The notes beneath the pieces are model-generated. The model did not search any database, had not been told where the DNA came from, and worked only from the letters and a program-made list of their open reading frames with translations. The translations under genes and the position numbers were made by a program. Positions 25,085-33,584 of a DNA stretch of 64,000 nucleotides are shown piece by piece. The DNA lies in contig PLTN01000126.1 of the NCBI GenBank assembly GCA_003164495.1, positions 60,487 to 124,486 on the forward strand, read 5' to 3'. This stretch comes from Vulcanimicrobiota bacterium (lineage in GTDB: Bacteria > Vulcanimicrobiota > Vulcanimicrobiia > Vulcanimicrobiales > Vulcanimicrobiaceae). Numbering within the stretch: position 1 is the stretch's first letter; the number at the start of each line of letters is the position of its first letter.

Positions 25085-25824
25085 GTCCCCATCCGATTCT
25101 CGACGCTCCGTAACAGCGCGACACATGCATAGCCGAAAACGGCGATGACGACTACCAGCACGATGATCTCCGAGGAGCGCGCGGCGCTGCTGTAAATCTG
25201 GATCATCCGCCCGATGCCGCTGAGCGAAACGTACATCTCGCCGGCGATCAGCCCCACGATCGCGCGTCCGAGACCCAGGCGAATGCCGGCCATAATCGCG
25301 GGCATGGAGCCGGGCAGGATCGCCTTCGTGACGATCTGCAGCTGGCCGGCGCCGAAGGAGCGTACCGCGCGCAGCCACGGCTCCGCAATCTCGGAGACGC
25401 CGACGCGCGTATTGATGATGACCGGGAAAATCGCGCTGATGAACACGATCACGACCTTGGAATAGGTTCCCACGCCGAACCACACGACGAGGATCGGGAT
25501 GAACGCGATCACCGGCGCGTTGTAGATCGCGGTCAGCAGCGGGTCGAGCAATTCGCGCAGCGGCCGGATCAACGCGAGCGCAACGCCGAAGATCACGCCC
25601 ACGACGACCGAGGGCACGAAGCCCTCGATGAACTCTTGCAGCGTCACCGCGGCGTTCGTGCCCAGCTCGCCGGTCGACGTCAGGCGAACGAACGTCGCCA
25701 GCACTTCGGTCGGGTAGGAGATCAGGTCCGAGCGCACGATCTCGCGCTGACCGACGAACTGCCAGAGCGCAAGGAACGCGACGACGGAGATCGTGCCGAC
25801 CACGAGCCGGCGCGATAGCCTCAC
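25063..25824 (-). CDS. ABC transporter permease, TauC/SsuC-like (first)
   Basis: A 253-residue inner-membrane protein with about six membrane segments (first at residues 8-24). The coupling loop R-A-V-R-S-F-G-A-G-Q-L-Q-I-V-T-K-A-I-L-P is the EAA-type contact for the ATPase. Also typical is A-P-V-I-A-F-I-P-I-L-V-V-W-F-G in the middle, conserved in TauC/SsuC proteins. Its start overlaps the ATPase stop by 4 nt, and it overlaps the second permease. Two different permeases suggest a heterodimer instead of the homodimer usual for SsuC or TauC. Confidence 0.9.
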   Translation of the reverse strand: MRLSRRLVVGTISVVAFLALWQFVGQREIVRSDLISYPTEVLATFVRLTSTGELGTNAAVTLQEFIEGFVPSVVVGVIFGVALALIRPLRELLDPLLTAIYNAPVIAFIPILVVWFGVGTYSKVVIVFISAIFPVIINTRVGVSEIAEPWLRAVRSFGAGQLQIVTKAILPGSMPAIMAGIRLGLGRAIVGLIAGEMYVSLSGIGRMIQIYSSAARSSEIIVLVVVIAVFGYACVALLRSVENRMGTWRSDLE

Positions 25825-26642
25825 GACACCGGGGCCAACGGCGGCGCCTCGTCGCTCGCCTGCCAGTTGAGCGAGGAGCGGACCTGTTCTTCGAGCAGGT
25901 CCCAGATGCGTTGGCGGTACGCCACGAAATCGGGATGGTTGCGCAGCGTCAGCGGCCGCGGACGCGGCAGAGCGACCGGAATCGTCTCAATCACGCGGCC
26001 CGGCGAAGCGCTCATCACGATCACACGATCGGCCAAGAAGACCGCCTCGTCGATGTCGTGCGTGATGAAGACGATCGTCTTGCGATCGCGCTCCCAGATC
26101 TTCAGGAGCTCGACGGCCATCACTTGACGGATCTGAGCGTCGAGTGCGCCGAACGGCTCGTCCATCAACAGCACTTCCGGCCCGACGCTGAGCGCGCGCG
26201 CGATGCCGACACGCTGCCGCATCCCGCCCGAGAGCTGATGCGGAAAGTGCCCCTCGAAGTCGCGCAGACCGACCATCGCGATGTATTTTTGCGCGATCGC
26301 TTTCCGTTCGGCCGCCGGGACGTGTGCTAACTCGAGGCCAAGTTCCACGTTCTTGAGCACCGTGCGCCACGGCAGCAGCGCGAAGTCTTGAAAAACGAGG
26401 GCGCGGTCGGAACCCGGCGTGACCACGGGCTTGCCGTTGAGCCGGATGCTGCCGCTCGTCGGGTGCAACAAGGCGGCAACGAGCATCAACAGGCTGCTCT
26501 TGCCGCAGCCGCTAGGACCGACGATCGTTACGAACTCACCGCGCTCGATGCCCAGACCAATGGAATCGAGGGCGAGAAACGTCGATTGTTCGCGCGCATT
26601 CGGATACGCGAGGCTGACCGCGTCGATCTCAAGATGCGCCAC
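25821..26642 (-). CDS. ABC transporter ATPase, TauB/SsuB-like
   Basis: A 273-residue nucleotide-binding subunit. Walker A is G-P-S-G-C-G-K-S-S (residues 42-50), the Q-loop F-Q-D-F-A-L-L-P-W lies near 84-92, the signature L-S-G-G-M is at 137-141, and Walker B V-L-L-M-D-E is at 157-162, followed by the D-loop G-A-L-D and the switch H in F-I-T-H-D. The L-L-P-W form of the Q-loop region is characteristic of the nitrate/sulfonate/taurine import family. It follows the binding-protein gene by 9 nt and overlaps the first permease start by 4 nt. It is the only TauB-type ATPase here and could serve several of the orphan binding proteins. Confidence 0.93.
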   Translation of the reverse strand: MAHLEIDAVSLAYPNAREQSTFLALDSIGLGIERGEFVTIVGPSGCGKSSLLMLVAALLHPTSGSIRLNGKPVVTPGSDRALVFQDFALLPWRTVLKNVELGLELAHVPAAERKAIAQKYIAMVGLRDFEGHFPHQLSGGMRQRVGIARALSVGPEVLLMDEPFGALDAQIRQVMAVELLKIWERDRKTIVFITHDIDEAVFLADRVIVMSASPGRVIETIPVALPRPRPLTLRNHPDFVAYRQRIWDLLEEQVRSSLNWQASDEAPPLAPVS

Positions 26643-26651
26643 GGGTTCTCC

Positions 26652-27641
26652 TCAGGGCGCCCACGTCTTGAACGTGTTGATGAACCGGTGGTCGAGATAC
26701 TTGCTCTCATCCCACGCGCTCGTCACGTCTCCGAGTTGCTTCGTGATTTCCCAGAACACCGGCATCGACTTCTCGGGCATGCTGCCCCGTTCGTCGTAAT
26801 CCGGCAGCTCGACGTCGACCGCCCGTTCGGCGAACTCTTTCGTAATCTTGAGCTGATCCATCATGATTTGGGCGGTTGCTTCGCGGTCTTTGTGCGCCAG
26901 GCGCAACGCCGCCACGTGTCCGCGCAGCACAGCTTGGCACGTGTGCGGGTTATTGTTGATGAATGAGGTCTTGGCGCTGATCAGATGCTTGGGCCACGCC
27001 GGCGCGACGTCGGTCTTCTGCGTTCCGAGCAGCGTCATGCCTTCGTCTTGTGCTTGCCAACTGAACGGCGGCGAGAGAATTCCCGCGCCGATACGGCCGG
27101 ACTTGAGCGCCTGATAGGTGTTCGCGGTCGTCCCGATCTGCGCGACCTGCACGTCCTTCTCGGGATCGAGCTTGTTGCGGCGTATCGCGAAGCGGGTCAA
27201 GGCGTCGGTGAGCGAGCCGTACGTCGAAATGCCGACCGTCTTGCCCTTCATGTCCGACCAGTGCTTGATGTTCGGTTGCGAGAGCCACGAAAAGTCGGCC
27301 TGATGGAAACCGCCGTAGAACCCGATCACCGGCTGGTTTGACGAGATCATGTTGATCACGCCGTTGAGCGATCCGAAGCTCACGTCGATCGACCCGCCGA
27401 CGAGTGCTTGGGCGACTTCCGCATCGCCGCGGAACTGAAAGAGCTGCACGTCGAGCCCTTCGGCTTTCCACGTACGGGCGTACGCGACGTACACCGGCAG
27501 AAACGACATCGCGGTGACCGCCGTCCCGACCTTGATGCTGGACTGCTCGGGCGGCGGAAACGCAGCCGATGCCGGACGGCCGAGCGCACCGAGCGTGCCG
27601 ATGGAAACGCCTGCGGCGATGAGATCGCGACGCGTGATCAT
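26652..27641 (-). CDS. ABC transporter substrate-binding protein of the TauBC-like set
   Basis: A 329-residue exported protein. The N terminus M-I-T-R-R-D-L-I-A-A-G and a hydrophobic stretch ending R-P-A-S-A-A form the signal (the R-R is Tat-like but imperfect). Hallmarks: S-F-L-P-V-Y-V-A-Y-A-R-T-W-K-A-E-G-L-D, G-G-S-I-D-V-S-F-G-S, G-S-L-T-D-A-L-T-R near residue 148 and L-D-P-E-K-D. It is the only NMT1-type protein here with a full transporter beside it. A clear paralogue lies at 30755-31765 with the same G-S-x-T-D-A-L-T-R and L-D-P-E-K-D blocks and the same x-W-A-P end. Its start overlaps the M24 gene's stop (ATGA), linking import to that protein. Confidence 0.9.
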   Translation of the reverse strand: MITRRDLIAAGVSIGTLGALGRPASAAFPPPEQSSIKVGTAVTAMSFLPVYVAYARTWKAEGLDVQLFQFRGDAEVAQALVGGSIDVSFGSLNGVINMISSNQPVIGFYGGFHQADFSWLSQPNIKHWSDMKGKTVGISTYGSLTDALTRFAIRRNKLDPEKDVQVAQIGTTANTYQALKSGRIGAGILSPPFSWQAQDEGMTLLGTQKTDVAPAWPKHLISAKTSFINNNPHTCQAVLRGHVAALRLAHKDREATAQIMMDQLKITKEFAERAVDVELPDYDERGSMPEKSMPVFWEITKQLGDVTSAWDESKYLDHRFINTFKTWAP

Positions 27642-28786
27642 GCGGATGCTCCTAACACGGAGGGAACGCCGTTGCGGACCAGCACGGTGTTGCCGGCGAT
27701 GGCACCGTAGCCATCTTCATGAAGCACGACGTGCAGCGAAAGCGCGCCGTCGTTCGGGATCGTCTCCGTCGAGTCGATCGCGATGGTGGGCGGTTCGTGC
27801 GCATCGAGCCCGATACCGGAACCCAAACCATATTCGTTTGCAACCGCAAAGAGCTCATCACCGAGCGCCGTCTTCGCGGCGGCAGCCACGACCGAGACCG
27901 CAACCCCGCCCGCAACGTGCGCGACCATCGCGGCCAGCGCCGCATCCGCATGCGCGGTCAAGCTGCACTGCACGTCCGAAGCCTGACCGAGCACGAACGT
28001 GCGCGATGCCTGCGACCAGTAGCGCTGCACTTCGAGCTGAATGTGCAGCAGCACGGTGTCGCCTTCGTGCAGTATCCGTTCGTCGGGCGGACGCAGCCCC
28101 ACGCCGGCACCGGCCCCGCTCGCGATCATGATCCGGATATCTTCGGCCGCGGCGAAGCGCAATTCGCGATCGATCTCCGCGGTGGCCTCGCGCACGGTAC
28201 GCCCCGGGCGCAACGCGTGCTCCGCGACGCGCATGCCCGCGGCTACGGCATCGGCGGTGCGGCGTAAGGCGAGATCTTCCGCCGCGTCTTTGGTGCGGCG
28301 CAACTCCGCGAATTCGGCATCGCGTTCGGTCCAGGTGACGTTGGGCAACTCCGCTGCGATCGCATCCCACTCGGCGATGGGCAGCGACACGCGCGTGCCG
28401 ACGAGCCCGATGCGTGCGGCGCTGAGGTTCCGGTCGTTGATCAGCTTCACCGCTTCGCCCGGCAAGCGCGTATACGGCCGCATCTCCTCAAACCACGTGA
28501 GGATCTTCGATGCGGGGATGTCGCGCGAGCCGATGCTCGCCAGGAGATCGGGCTTTCCGGTCTTCGGAATCAGCACGAGTACGGAACGCAAACGGGGCAC
28601 GAAATGGCTCGCGTAGGCGATATCGCCGTAGCGCTGCGCGTCGCCGTAGATCAGCCACGCGTCGTCGCCGCTGGCCGCGATCGCCGCTTGGATGCGGGCG
28701 TAGCGACCTTCGAACATCGACCGCGGGAGCAGCTCCCAATCTGAGAACAAGCCGCCGTGCTTGAGCACGGAATGCAGGGTTTGCAC
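27638..28786 (-). CDS. M24 (creatinase/aminopeptidase P fold) protein with altered metal site
   Basis: A 382-residue protein with the two-domain creatinase/prolidase layout: an N-terminal domain to about residue 160, then a pita-bread domain starting R-R-T-K-D-A-A-E-D. The metal-binding Asp pair of M24 peptidases is replaced: at the usual D-x10-D-x2-R-T pattern this protein has H and Q (L-L-H-I-Q and W-S-Q-A-S-R-T-F). The usual G-H-G is G-S-G, although H-E-P-P remains, and the C-terminal Glu ligands are also not evident. It is therefore probably not a dinuclear metallopeptidase. Metal-free members such as creatinase hydrolyse small C-N compounds, so a non-peptide substrate brought in by the adjacent importer is a fair inference. 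Confidence 0.75.
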   Translation of the reverse strand: MQTLHSVLKHGGLFSDWELLPRSMFEGRYARIQAAIAASGDDAWLIYGDAQRYGDIAYASHFVPRLRSVLVLIPKTGKPDLLASIGSRDIPASKILTWFEEMRPYTRLPGEAVKLINDRNLSAARIGLVGTRVSLPIAEWDAIAAELPNVTWTERDAEFAELRRTKDAAEDLALRRTADAVAAGMRVAEHALRPGRTVREATAEIDRELRFAAAEDIRIMIASGAGAGVGLRPPDERILHEGDTVLLHIQLEVQRYWSQASRTFVLGQASDVQCSLTAHADAALAAMVAHVAGGVAVSVVAAAAKTALGDELFAVANEYGLGSGIGLDAHEPPTIAIDSTETIPNDGALSLHVVLHEDGYGAIAGNTVLVRNGVPSVLGASA

Positions 28787-28790
28787 GAAG

Positions 28791-29936
28791 CTACGCTTCT
28801 TTCCAGTACAGCTTGAGCGGCGTTTTGGTCAGCGCGCGAGGGCCGTGCTCTTCGATGACAACCGTATCGCCGCACATCATATAGCCGGTCTCGGGGACGT
28901 ACTGGTTGGGATGGATCACCATCGTCATGTTGCACTCGAGCTTTGGGCTCGCGCCGTCGGTGATGTCGTAGGGCACGACGCCCCCGAGGCCCAGGCCGTG
29001 ACCGCGCGTGCGCATGTACGGCGGCTTGCAATACTCTTCGTATCCCGCCGCTCCGATCACGCCGTTGATCGCGCGCGCGATCTCGGCACTCGGCTGGCCC
29101 GGCTTCGCCGCGGTCTTGCCGTCGACGAGCGCGGCCAGCAGCATATCGTACGTCGTGCGCTGGACGTCGGTGGGTTCCCCCAAGATGTAGGTGCGGCAGA
29201 GCTGCGCCAGGTAGCCGCGATAGCACGGCGTGATCTCGCCGATGATCACGTCCCCTTCTTCGAGCCGGCGGTCGGTCGGGGGACGGATGGCGACGTTGTG
29301 CGAGCCGGCGGCGATCAGGCCGAAGTTGTCCTCGGCCCCGGCGGCATGCATCACCGCCTCGATTTCCGCCGCGAGCTCGTACTCGCGCATGCCGACGCGC
29401 ACGGTTTCGCGCAGCGCCTCGAAGCCTTGATCGGCGATCGCCGCCGCGCGTTCGATTCGTTCCAGCTCGCCCGGCGTGCGCGTTGCGCCGACCGTCGTCA
29501 CGATCGTCTCACCGTCGAGCAGCTCGCCGCCGTACGCGCGCGAGAATTCATCGAACGCGGCAATCGGCATGATCGGCCGGCCCGACAAGCCGATTCGTCC
29601 CGGCAGCGTCTTCGCGACGGCGGCGCCCGTTTGCAGCACCCGGTCGGGCGTGACGGCGTTGACGCGCATGCGCGCTTTGGTTTCCTCGGCACGTTCCGCA
29701 TCCCACACGGGCGACATGACGAGCTCCGGGCTGCCTTCGCGCGGTACGATGAGAACGGCCGGGCCCAGCGTACGATAGTCGGTCAGATACGCGATCTGAT
29801 CCATGCGCAGCATATTGTGCTGTCCGCCATAATAGATCACGAGCCCGTCGAGGGCGGCCGCGCGCATCGCGCTCTGCACCCGCGTCAAACGTAGTTCGAG
29901 ATCGGCCGCGAGATCAACCATACCGTGCTCCGTCAA
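28791..29936 (-). CDS. M24 (creatinase/aminopeptidase P fold) protein, second paralogue
   Basis: A 381-residue paralogue of the next gene downstream (4 nt between them). It keeps the catalytic-type His in T-R-G-H-G-L-G-L-G, but at the metal positions it has Glu and Gln for the two Asp (I-G-E-I-T-P and L-A-Q-L-C-R-T). It ends with G-D-T-V-V-I-E-E-H-G. This pattern resembles the metal-independent creatinase branch more than prolidases. Two adjacent, differently altered M24 proteins may form a hetero-oligomer, as creatinase-fold enzymes are usually dimers. Its start overlaps the IclR stop (ATGA). Predicted cytoplasmic. Confidence 0.78.
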   Translation of the reverse strand: MTEHGMVDLAADLELRLTRVQSAMRAAALDGLVIYYGGQHNMLRMDQIAYLTDYRTLGPAVLIVPREGSPELVMSPVWDAERAEETKARMRVNAVTPDRVLQTGAAVAKTLPGRIGLSGRPIMPIAAFDEFSRAYGGELLDGETIVTTVGATRTPGELERIERAAAIADQGFEALRETVRVGMREYELAAEIEAVMHAAGAEDNFGLIAAGSHNVAIRPPTDRRLEEGDVIIGEITPCYRGYLAQLCRTYILGEPTDVQRTTYDMLLAALVDGKTAAKPGQPSAEIARAINGVIGAAGYEEYCKPPYMRTRGHGLGLGGVVPYDITDGASPKLECNMTMVIHPNQYVPETGYMMCGDTVVIEEHGPRALTKTPLKLYWKEA

Positions 29937-30754
29937 TGAAAGCCCGGCGGCCGAACCCCTTCGGCGCCGAGATGAGATGAAACGATCTTTCCGGCTGTTA
30001 CGACGCGCGGACCAACGCTACCCAGGAGGTGCTCGAGACTGCACGCTTGGACCGGCAGCGCAACCGAGAGCGCCGCAACCGGCGTGCCGTGCCGGTCGAA
30101 GATCGGGCTCGCCACGGCGCGCAAGCCCTCGATCATCTCCTGATCGATGACGCCGAATCCGCGGTCACGTGTGCGCTGCAAATCGGCTTCGAATTCGGCC
30201 CGCGTCTCGATCGTGCGTTCCGTCCATTTGGTGAACTCGATGTGCTCGAGCAGCGAGGCCAGCCGCTCCGGAGCCGAGTTCGCCAGGATCACCTTGCCCA
30301 TCGCGGTGCAGTGCACGGGCAGCCGCGCCCCGACACCGACCGGCATGCTCGCCTGCAGACTCTTCGGCGAGATGCGTTCGACGTAGACGATGTCGGTGCG
30401 GTCGAGCACCGAGAGCGTGATCGCACCGTCGTATTCGTCGTGCAACCGTCGCATCTCGGGGAGCGCCTGCGTGCGCAGATCGAGCGAGGCCAAGTAGGCG
30501 AAGCCGAGGTCGAGGACGTGCAGGCTCAGGTGGAACTTGCCGTCCTCGTCGCGTTCGAGGTAGCCGAGGGTGACGAGCTTACAGGCGAGCCGGTAGGTGG
30601 TCGCCTTGTCGAGTTGCGAGCGTTGCGCGAGCTCCGTGACCCCGATCGGACCGCGAACGGCGGCAACGCGCGAAAGAACGTGTAGACCGCGCGCCAGCGT
30701 TCCGATCGGCCCGTCATCCGCCGGTTCACGCTCCGGCAGCGTTTTGGCGATCAC
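29933..30754 (-). CDS. IclR-family transcriptional regulator
   Basis: A 273-residue regulator. The N-terminal winged helix (residues about 15-80) has G-L-H-V-L-S-R-V-A and the recognition helix region V-T-E-L-A-Q-R-S-Q-L-D-K-A-T-T-Y-R-L. The C-terminal effector domain has V-G-A-R-L-P-V-H-C-T-A-M-G-K-V-I-L-A, a strongly conserved IclR motif, and R-G-F-G-V-I-D-Q-E near residue 200. IclR proteins commonly control aromatic and small-acid catabolic operons in response to a ligand. It lies inside the leftward gene series, directly after a binding-protein gene (adjacent stop and GTG start) and before the M24 pair, and may autoregulate the series. Confidence 0.92.
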   Translation of the reverse strand: MIAKTLPEREPADDGPIGTLARGLHVLSRVAAVRGPIGVTELAQRSQLDKATTYRLACKLVTLGYLERDEDGKFHLSLHVLDLGFAYLASLDLRTQALPEMRRLHDEYDGAITLSVLDRTDIVYVERISPKSLQASMPVGVGARLPVHCTAMGKVILANSAPERLASLLEHIEFTKWTERTIETRAEFEADLQRTRDRGFGVIDQEMIEGLRAVASPIFDRHGTPVAALSVALPVQACSLEHLLGSVGPRVVTAGKIVSSHLGAEGVRPPGFH

Positions 30755-31765
30755 TTACGCCGGCGGGGCCCACGAGGCAAACGAGTCGACGAACGTGCGA
30801 TCGAGGATCGCGCTGTCCGGCATCGGTGCCTTGACGTCGCCGTTGCGCACGAGGATCTCCCAGAACACCTTCATCGAGCGGTCGGGGAGGCGGCCGCGTT
30901 CATCGTAGGTCGGCATCAACTCGTCATACGAACGCGCTGCCAAATCGGGCGTGTACTTCAAGCGGTTGACGAAGATCGCCTCAGCGACCGCGCGATTCGC
31001 CTTCGCGAGCCGCAGCGCGGCAACGTGGCCGCGCAGCACCGCTGCGAGCGTGTTGCGGTTCGAGGCCAAGAACTTGGTCTTTACCGAATAGATGTGCTCG
31101 GGCCACGCTTGCGCCACCTCACGCTGCTGCGTTCCGAGGAGCGTGTAGCCGGCGGCCTGCGCCTGCCACGTTGCCGGCGCCGAGAGCATCGCAACCTGCG
31201 TGCGATTCGATTGCAACGCCTGGTACTGGTTGGCGTTGTTGCCGACCGGCAGCAGATGCGCATCTTTCTCGGGATCGAGCCCGTGCCGGCGCAACACGTA
31301 ACGCGTGAGCGCGTCCGTCGTCGAACCGAAGGTCGAGACGCCGAGCGCCTTGCCGCGCACGTCTTTCCACGACTTGATGTTGGGCTGCGCGTACCATGAA
31401 AATCCGGCCAGGTTGAAGCCGCCGTAGATCCCGATCACGGGTTGGCCCGCGGTGATGACGTTGACCAAGCCCGAGAGCGACCCGCAGTCGACGTCGATCG
31501 AATCACCGGCCAACGCTTGCGACGATTCGGCGTCGCCGCGAAAGGCGTAGAGATCGACGTTGAGTCCGGCCTCTTTCCACGTCGTTTGCGCCGCGAGATA
31601 CACGGGCAGATATGAAGTGGCGTCGACCGGGATCCCGACCCGGACGTTGGTCGTTTCCGGCTTGCCGTAGGCCGTTGCCGCCCCGGCGAGCGGAGCCCAC
31701 GCCGTTGAAAGCGCGGCCGCCGCACCGGCACCGAGCGCCTGTGCGCGGGATACGCGCAAGGGCAC
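30755..31765 (-). CDS. ABC transporter substrate-binding protein, paralogue of the TauBC-linked one
   Basis: A 336-residue exported protein (GTG start) with a signal segment A-A-A-A-L-S-T-A-W-A-P-L-A-G-A-A. It shares with the protein at 26652-27641 the blocks S-Y-L-P-V-Y-L-A-A, G-D-A-E-x-x-Q-A-L, G-S-T-T-D-A-L-T-R, L-D-P-E-K-D and the W-A-P end. Two closely related binding proteins with one TauBC-like permease set in the same operon suggest that they feed one channel with different ligands. It lies 2 nt after the haem-oxygenase-like gene and directly before the IclR gene. Confidence 0.89.
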   Translation of the reverse strand: MPLRVSRAQALGAGAAAALSTAWAPLAGAATAYGKPETTNVRVGIPVDATSYLPVYLAAQTTWKEAGLNVDLYAFRGDAESSQALAGDSIDVDCGSLSGLVNVITAGQPVIGIYGGFNLAGFSWYAQPNIKSWKDVRGKALGVSTFGSTTDALTRYVLRRHGLDPEKDAHLLPVGNNANQYQALQSNRTQVAMLSAPATWQAQAAGYTLLGTQQREVAQAWPEHIYSVKTKFLASNRNTLAAVLRGHVAALRLAKANRAVAEAIFVNRLKYTPDLAARSYDELMPTYDERGRLPDRSMKVFWEILVRNGDVKAPMPDSAILDRTFVDSFASWAPPA

Positions 31766-31767
31766 GT

Positions 31768-32496
31768 CTAGCGGACCCGCATCTCGTGGCCGAGCGCCCC
31801 GCGAAAAGCGCGGTCGAGGCGAGCGGCCTTACGCGCGCCGGCAATGGCCGTTTCGTAGTCGTACTCCGAGCCGATCGCGCTCGCGACGGCGTCCCAGATG
31901 GCATCGGAGTGGTCGACGTCGGCGACGATGTGCACGTTGCTGGATTTCAGCGAGTCTTGCGCGACGCCGAGTTCCTTCACGAGCTTATTGCGCCACCGCA
32001 TCGACATCGCGCCGCCCGGAATGAGGTTGCTGTTGTTGCGCCGCTCGAGAAAGTGCGAACCGGTCAGGGCGGCAAGCCACGGGTCGGTCGCGTTCATGCT
32101 GTTCCAGCCGGCGAACACCGCTTCGATGAGCGGCGTCGGTTCGGCAGCCCATACCTCGGCATCCGTAGCGCCGAGGGCGATGGCCTCGGTCGACATCAGG
32201 ATCCGGTGATCGGTGCCGGCGCGCGGGTCGTGGAAGAGTTCGTCTTCTTCGTGGTGCCAGATCGCCTGCTTCACCGCCCACGGCGCCCGCGCCTGAACGA
32301 ACGCCCAGCCCTCGCGCCGGTTATTATTGTAGAACACCATCTGGATCGCGTTGAACTTCGCCCGGTCCATCGTGAGCGGCGTGCTGAAGTACAGTTCGAA
32401 CTCCGGGCTCGAGAACTGCGCGTTGGCCAGGGCGGTCAGCTCGCTCGAAAGCTTCTCAACGAGATCCAGGCGCTGGGCGGTAGCGGTCATATGCAC
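31768..32496 (-). CDS. Haem-oxygenase-like iron enzyme (PqqC/CADD/HDO group)
   Basis: A 242-residue all-helical cytoplasmic protein; GTG at 32496 or ATG at 32490. Candidate iron ligands typical of haem-oxygenase-like diiron oxidases and PqqC relatives are present: H-H-E-E-D-E-L-F-H-D at residues 81-90 and V-H-I-V-A-D-V-D-H at 188-196. Members cleave or oxidise amino acids, fatty acids or ring compounds using O2, and some need no haem. It is the first gene of the long leftward series and is followed 2 nt later by a binding protein, so its substrate is probably what that protein binds. An inverted repeat at 32561-32578 lies 65 bases upstream. Confidence 0.75.
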   Translation of the reverse strand: MHMTATAQRLDLVEKLSSELTALANAQFSSPEFELYFSTPLTMDRAKFNAIQMVFYNNNRREGWAFVQARAPWAVKQAIWHHEEDELFHDPRAGTDHRILMSTEAIALGATDAEVWAAEPTPLIEAVFAGWNSMNATDPWLAALTGSHFLERRNNSNLIPGGAMSMRWRNKLVKELGVAQDSLKSSNVHIVADVDHSDAIWDAVASAIGSEYDYETAIAGARKAARLDRAFRGALGHEMRVR

Positions 32497-32560
32497 CTAA
32501 CCTTCCAAAAGGCGACGCGGCGACGGTAAACATATCGTGCATGGAAAGCGCCGACGTGTC

Positions 32561-32578
32561 AACAATTGGTTTATTGTT
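32561..32578. promoter_or_regulatory. Inverted repeat between divergent genes, candidate operator
   Basis: AACAAT and ATTGTT are exact inverted copies separated by six bases, in the 161-base region between the leftward haem-oxygenase-like operon and the rightward cupin gene. The region is AT-rich compared with its surroundings. The IclR protein encoded in the operon is a natural candidate ligand, but no IclR consensus is visible. Confidence 0.35.
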
Positions 32579-32657
32579 TCATTCACTGAACTTCGACGCA
32601 GAGGGCGGCCTGCGGGTCGCAGCAGAAAACGCCAGACAGAAAGGGAGTGCCGTTGCC

Positions 32658-33581
32658 ATGAAGCCTTCCGTCACGATCATGTCGGTCGCCGAGATCAATC
32701 TCTTCCAAACCGGAAACGCCCGTGAGGGCCGTATGGCCGTCAAGCAGTTTCCGCTCGAAACCGGCGTGCCCGGCGTCGAGATGGAATTCTCGTGGAACGC
32801 CTACGAAAAAGGCTACGGTACGCCGCGCCACAAGCACACCTTCGATCAGTTCCGCTTCGCCCTCGAAGGCGATCGCGAGATCAAGGACGGCTACCTGAAG
32901 CCCGGCGACTGCGGCTTCTATCCCGAAGGCGCGTCGTACGGTCCGCAGCTGCAAACCGCACCCAGCACGGGACTCGGTCTGCAATTTCAAGGCGCTGCCG
33001 GTATCCCATATCTGCGCCACGACGACCTCAACCGCGCCGCCAAAGCGCTTGCCGCCGAAGGCGGCTCGTTCACCGGCGGCGTGTACACGCGCATCATGCC
33101 CGACGGCCGCAAGATCACCAAAGACGGACACGCGGCGTGTTTCGAATACCTGACCGGCAACAAGATCGAATTCCCGCAGCCGCGCTTCGCGGAGCCGATC
33201 GTCATGCATCCGTCGGCGGTAATATGGGTTGCGGATCGCGAACTCGCGGGCGTCGAACACAAGCGCCTCGGCACGTTCGGCAACTCGGGCGTGCGCCTCA
33301 CGCGCCTCGCGCCCGGTGCGAAGATTCCGGCCCGCGTTGAGGCCGACGCCGAAATTCGTTATCTGATCGCGGGCTCGATCACCTATGGCGGTAAGACCTG
33401 GCAGGGCGGCGAGACCGCCGACGCCGGAACGTACATGTGGGTACAAGCCGGCGCCGAGGTCGGAGAGATCGGCTCACCCGAGGGCGGCACGTTTTTCGTG
33501 ATCGAGCTGCCGATGCTCGCCGACATCGCGGCGGCGCAAGCGCATGCGAACTCCAAGGAGCGCGAACCGCAACTCGTTTGA
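32658..33581 (+). CDS. Cupin-domain protein, probably bicupin
   Basis: About 307 residues from an ATG at 32658, preceded by GGGAG at 32643-32647. The N-terminal cupin has R-H-K-H-T-F-D-Q-F-R-F near residue 54 (metal-ligand pattern H-x-H-x4-Q) and P-G-D-C-G-F-Y-P-E-G. The C-terminal half repeats a cupin-like fold with R-L-A-P-G-A-K-I-P-A-R, Y-L-I-A-G-S-I and W-Q-G-G-E-T-A-D-A-G-T-Y but lacks a full His set, so one metal site is expected. Bicupins include dioxygenases and oxalate or sugar-binding proteins; no specific reaction can be named. It is transcribed alone, divergent from the haem-oxygenase-like operon. Confidence 0.75.
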   Translation: MKPSVTIMSVAEINLFQTGNAREGRMAVKQFPLETGVPGVEMEFSWNAYEKGYGTPRHKHTFDQFRFALEGDREIKDGYLKPGDCGFYPEGASYGPQLQTAPSTGLGLQFQGAAGIPYLRHDDLNRAAKALAAEGGSFTGGVYTRIMPDGRKITKDGHAACFEYLTGNKIEFPQPRFAEPIVMHPSAVIWVADRELAGVEHKRLGTFGNSGVRLTRLAPGAKIPARVEADAEIRYLIAGSITYGGKTWQGGETADAGTYMWVQAGAEVGEIGSPEGGTFFVIELPMLADIAAAQAHANSKEREPQLV

Positions 33582-33584
33582 TCC

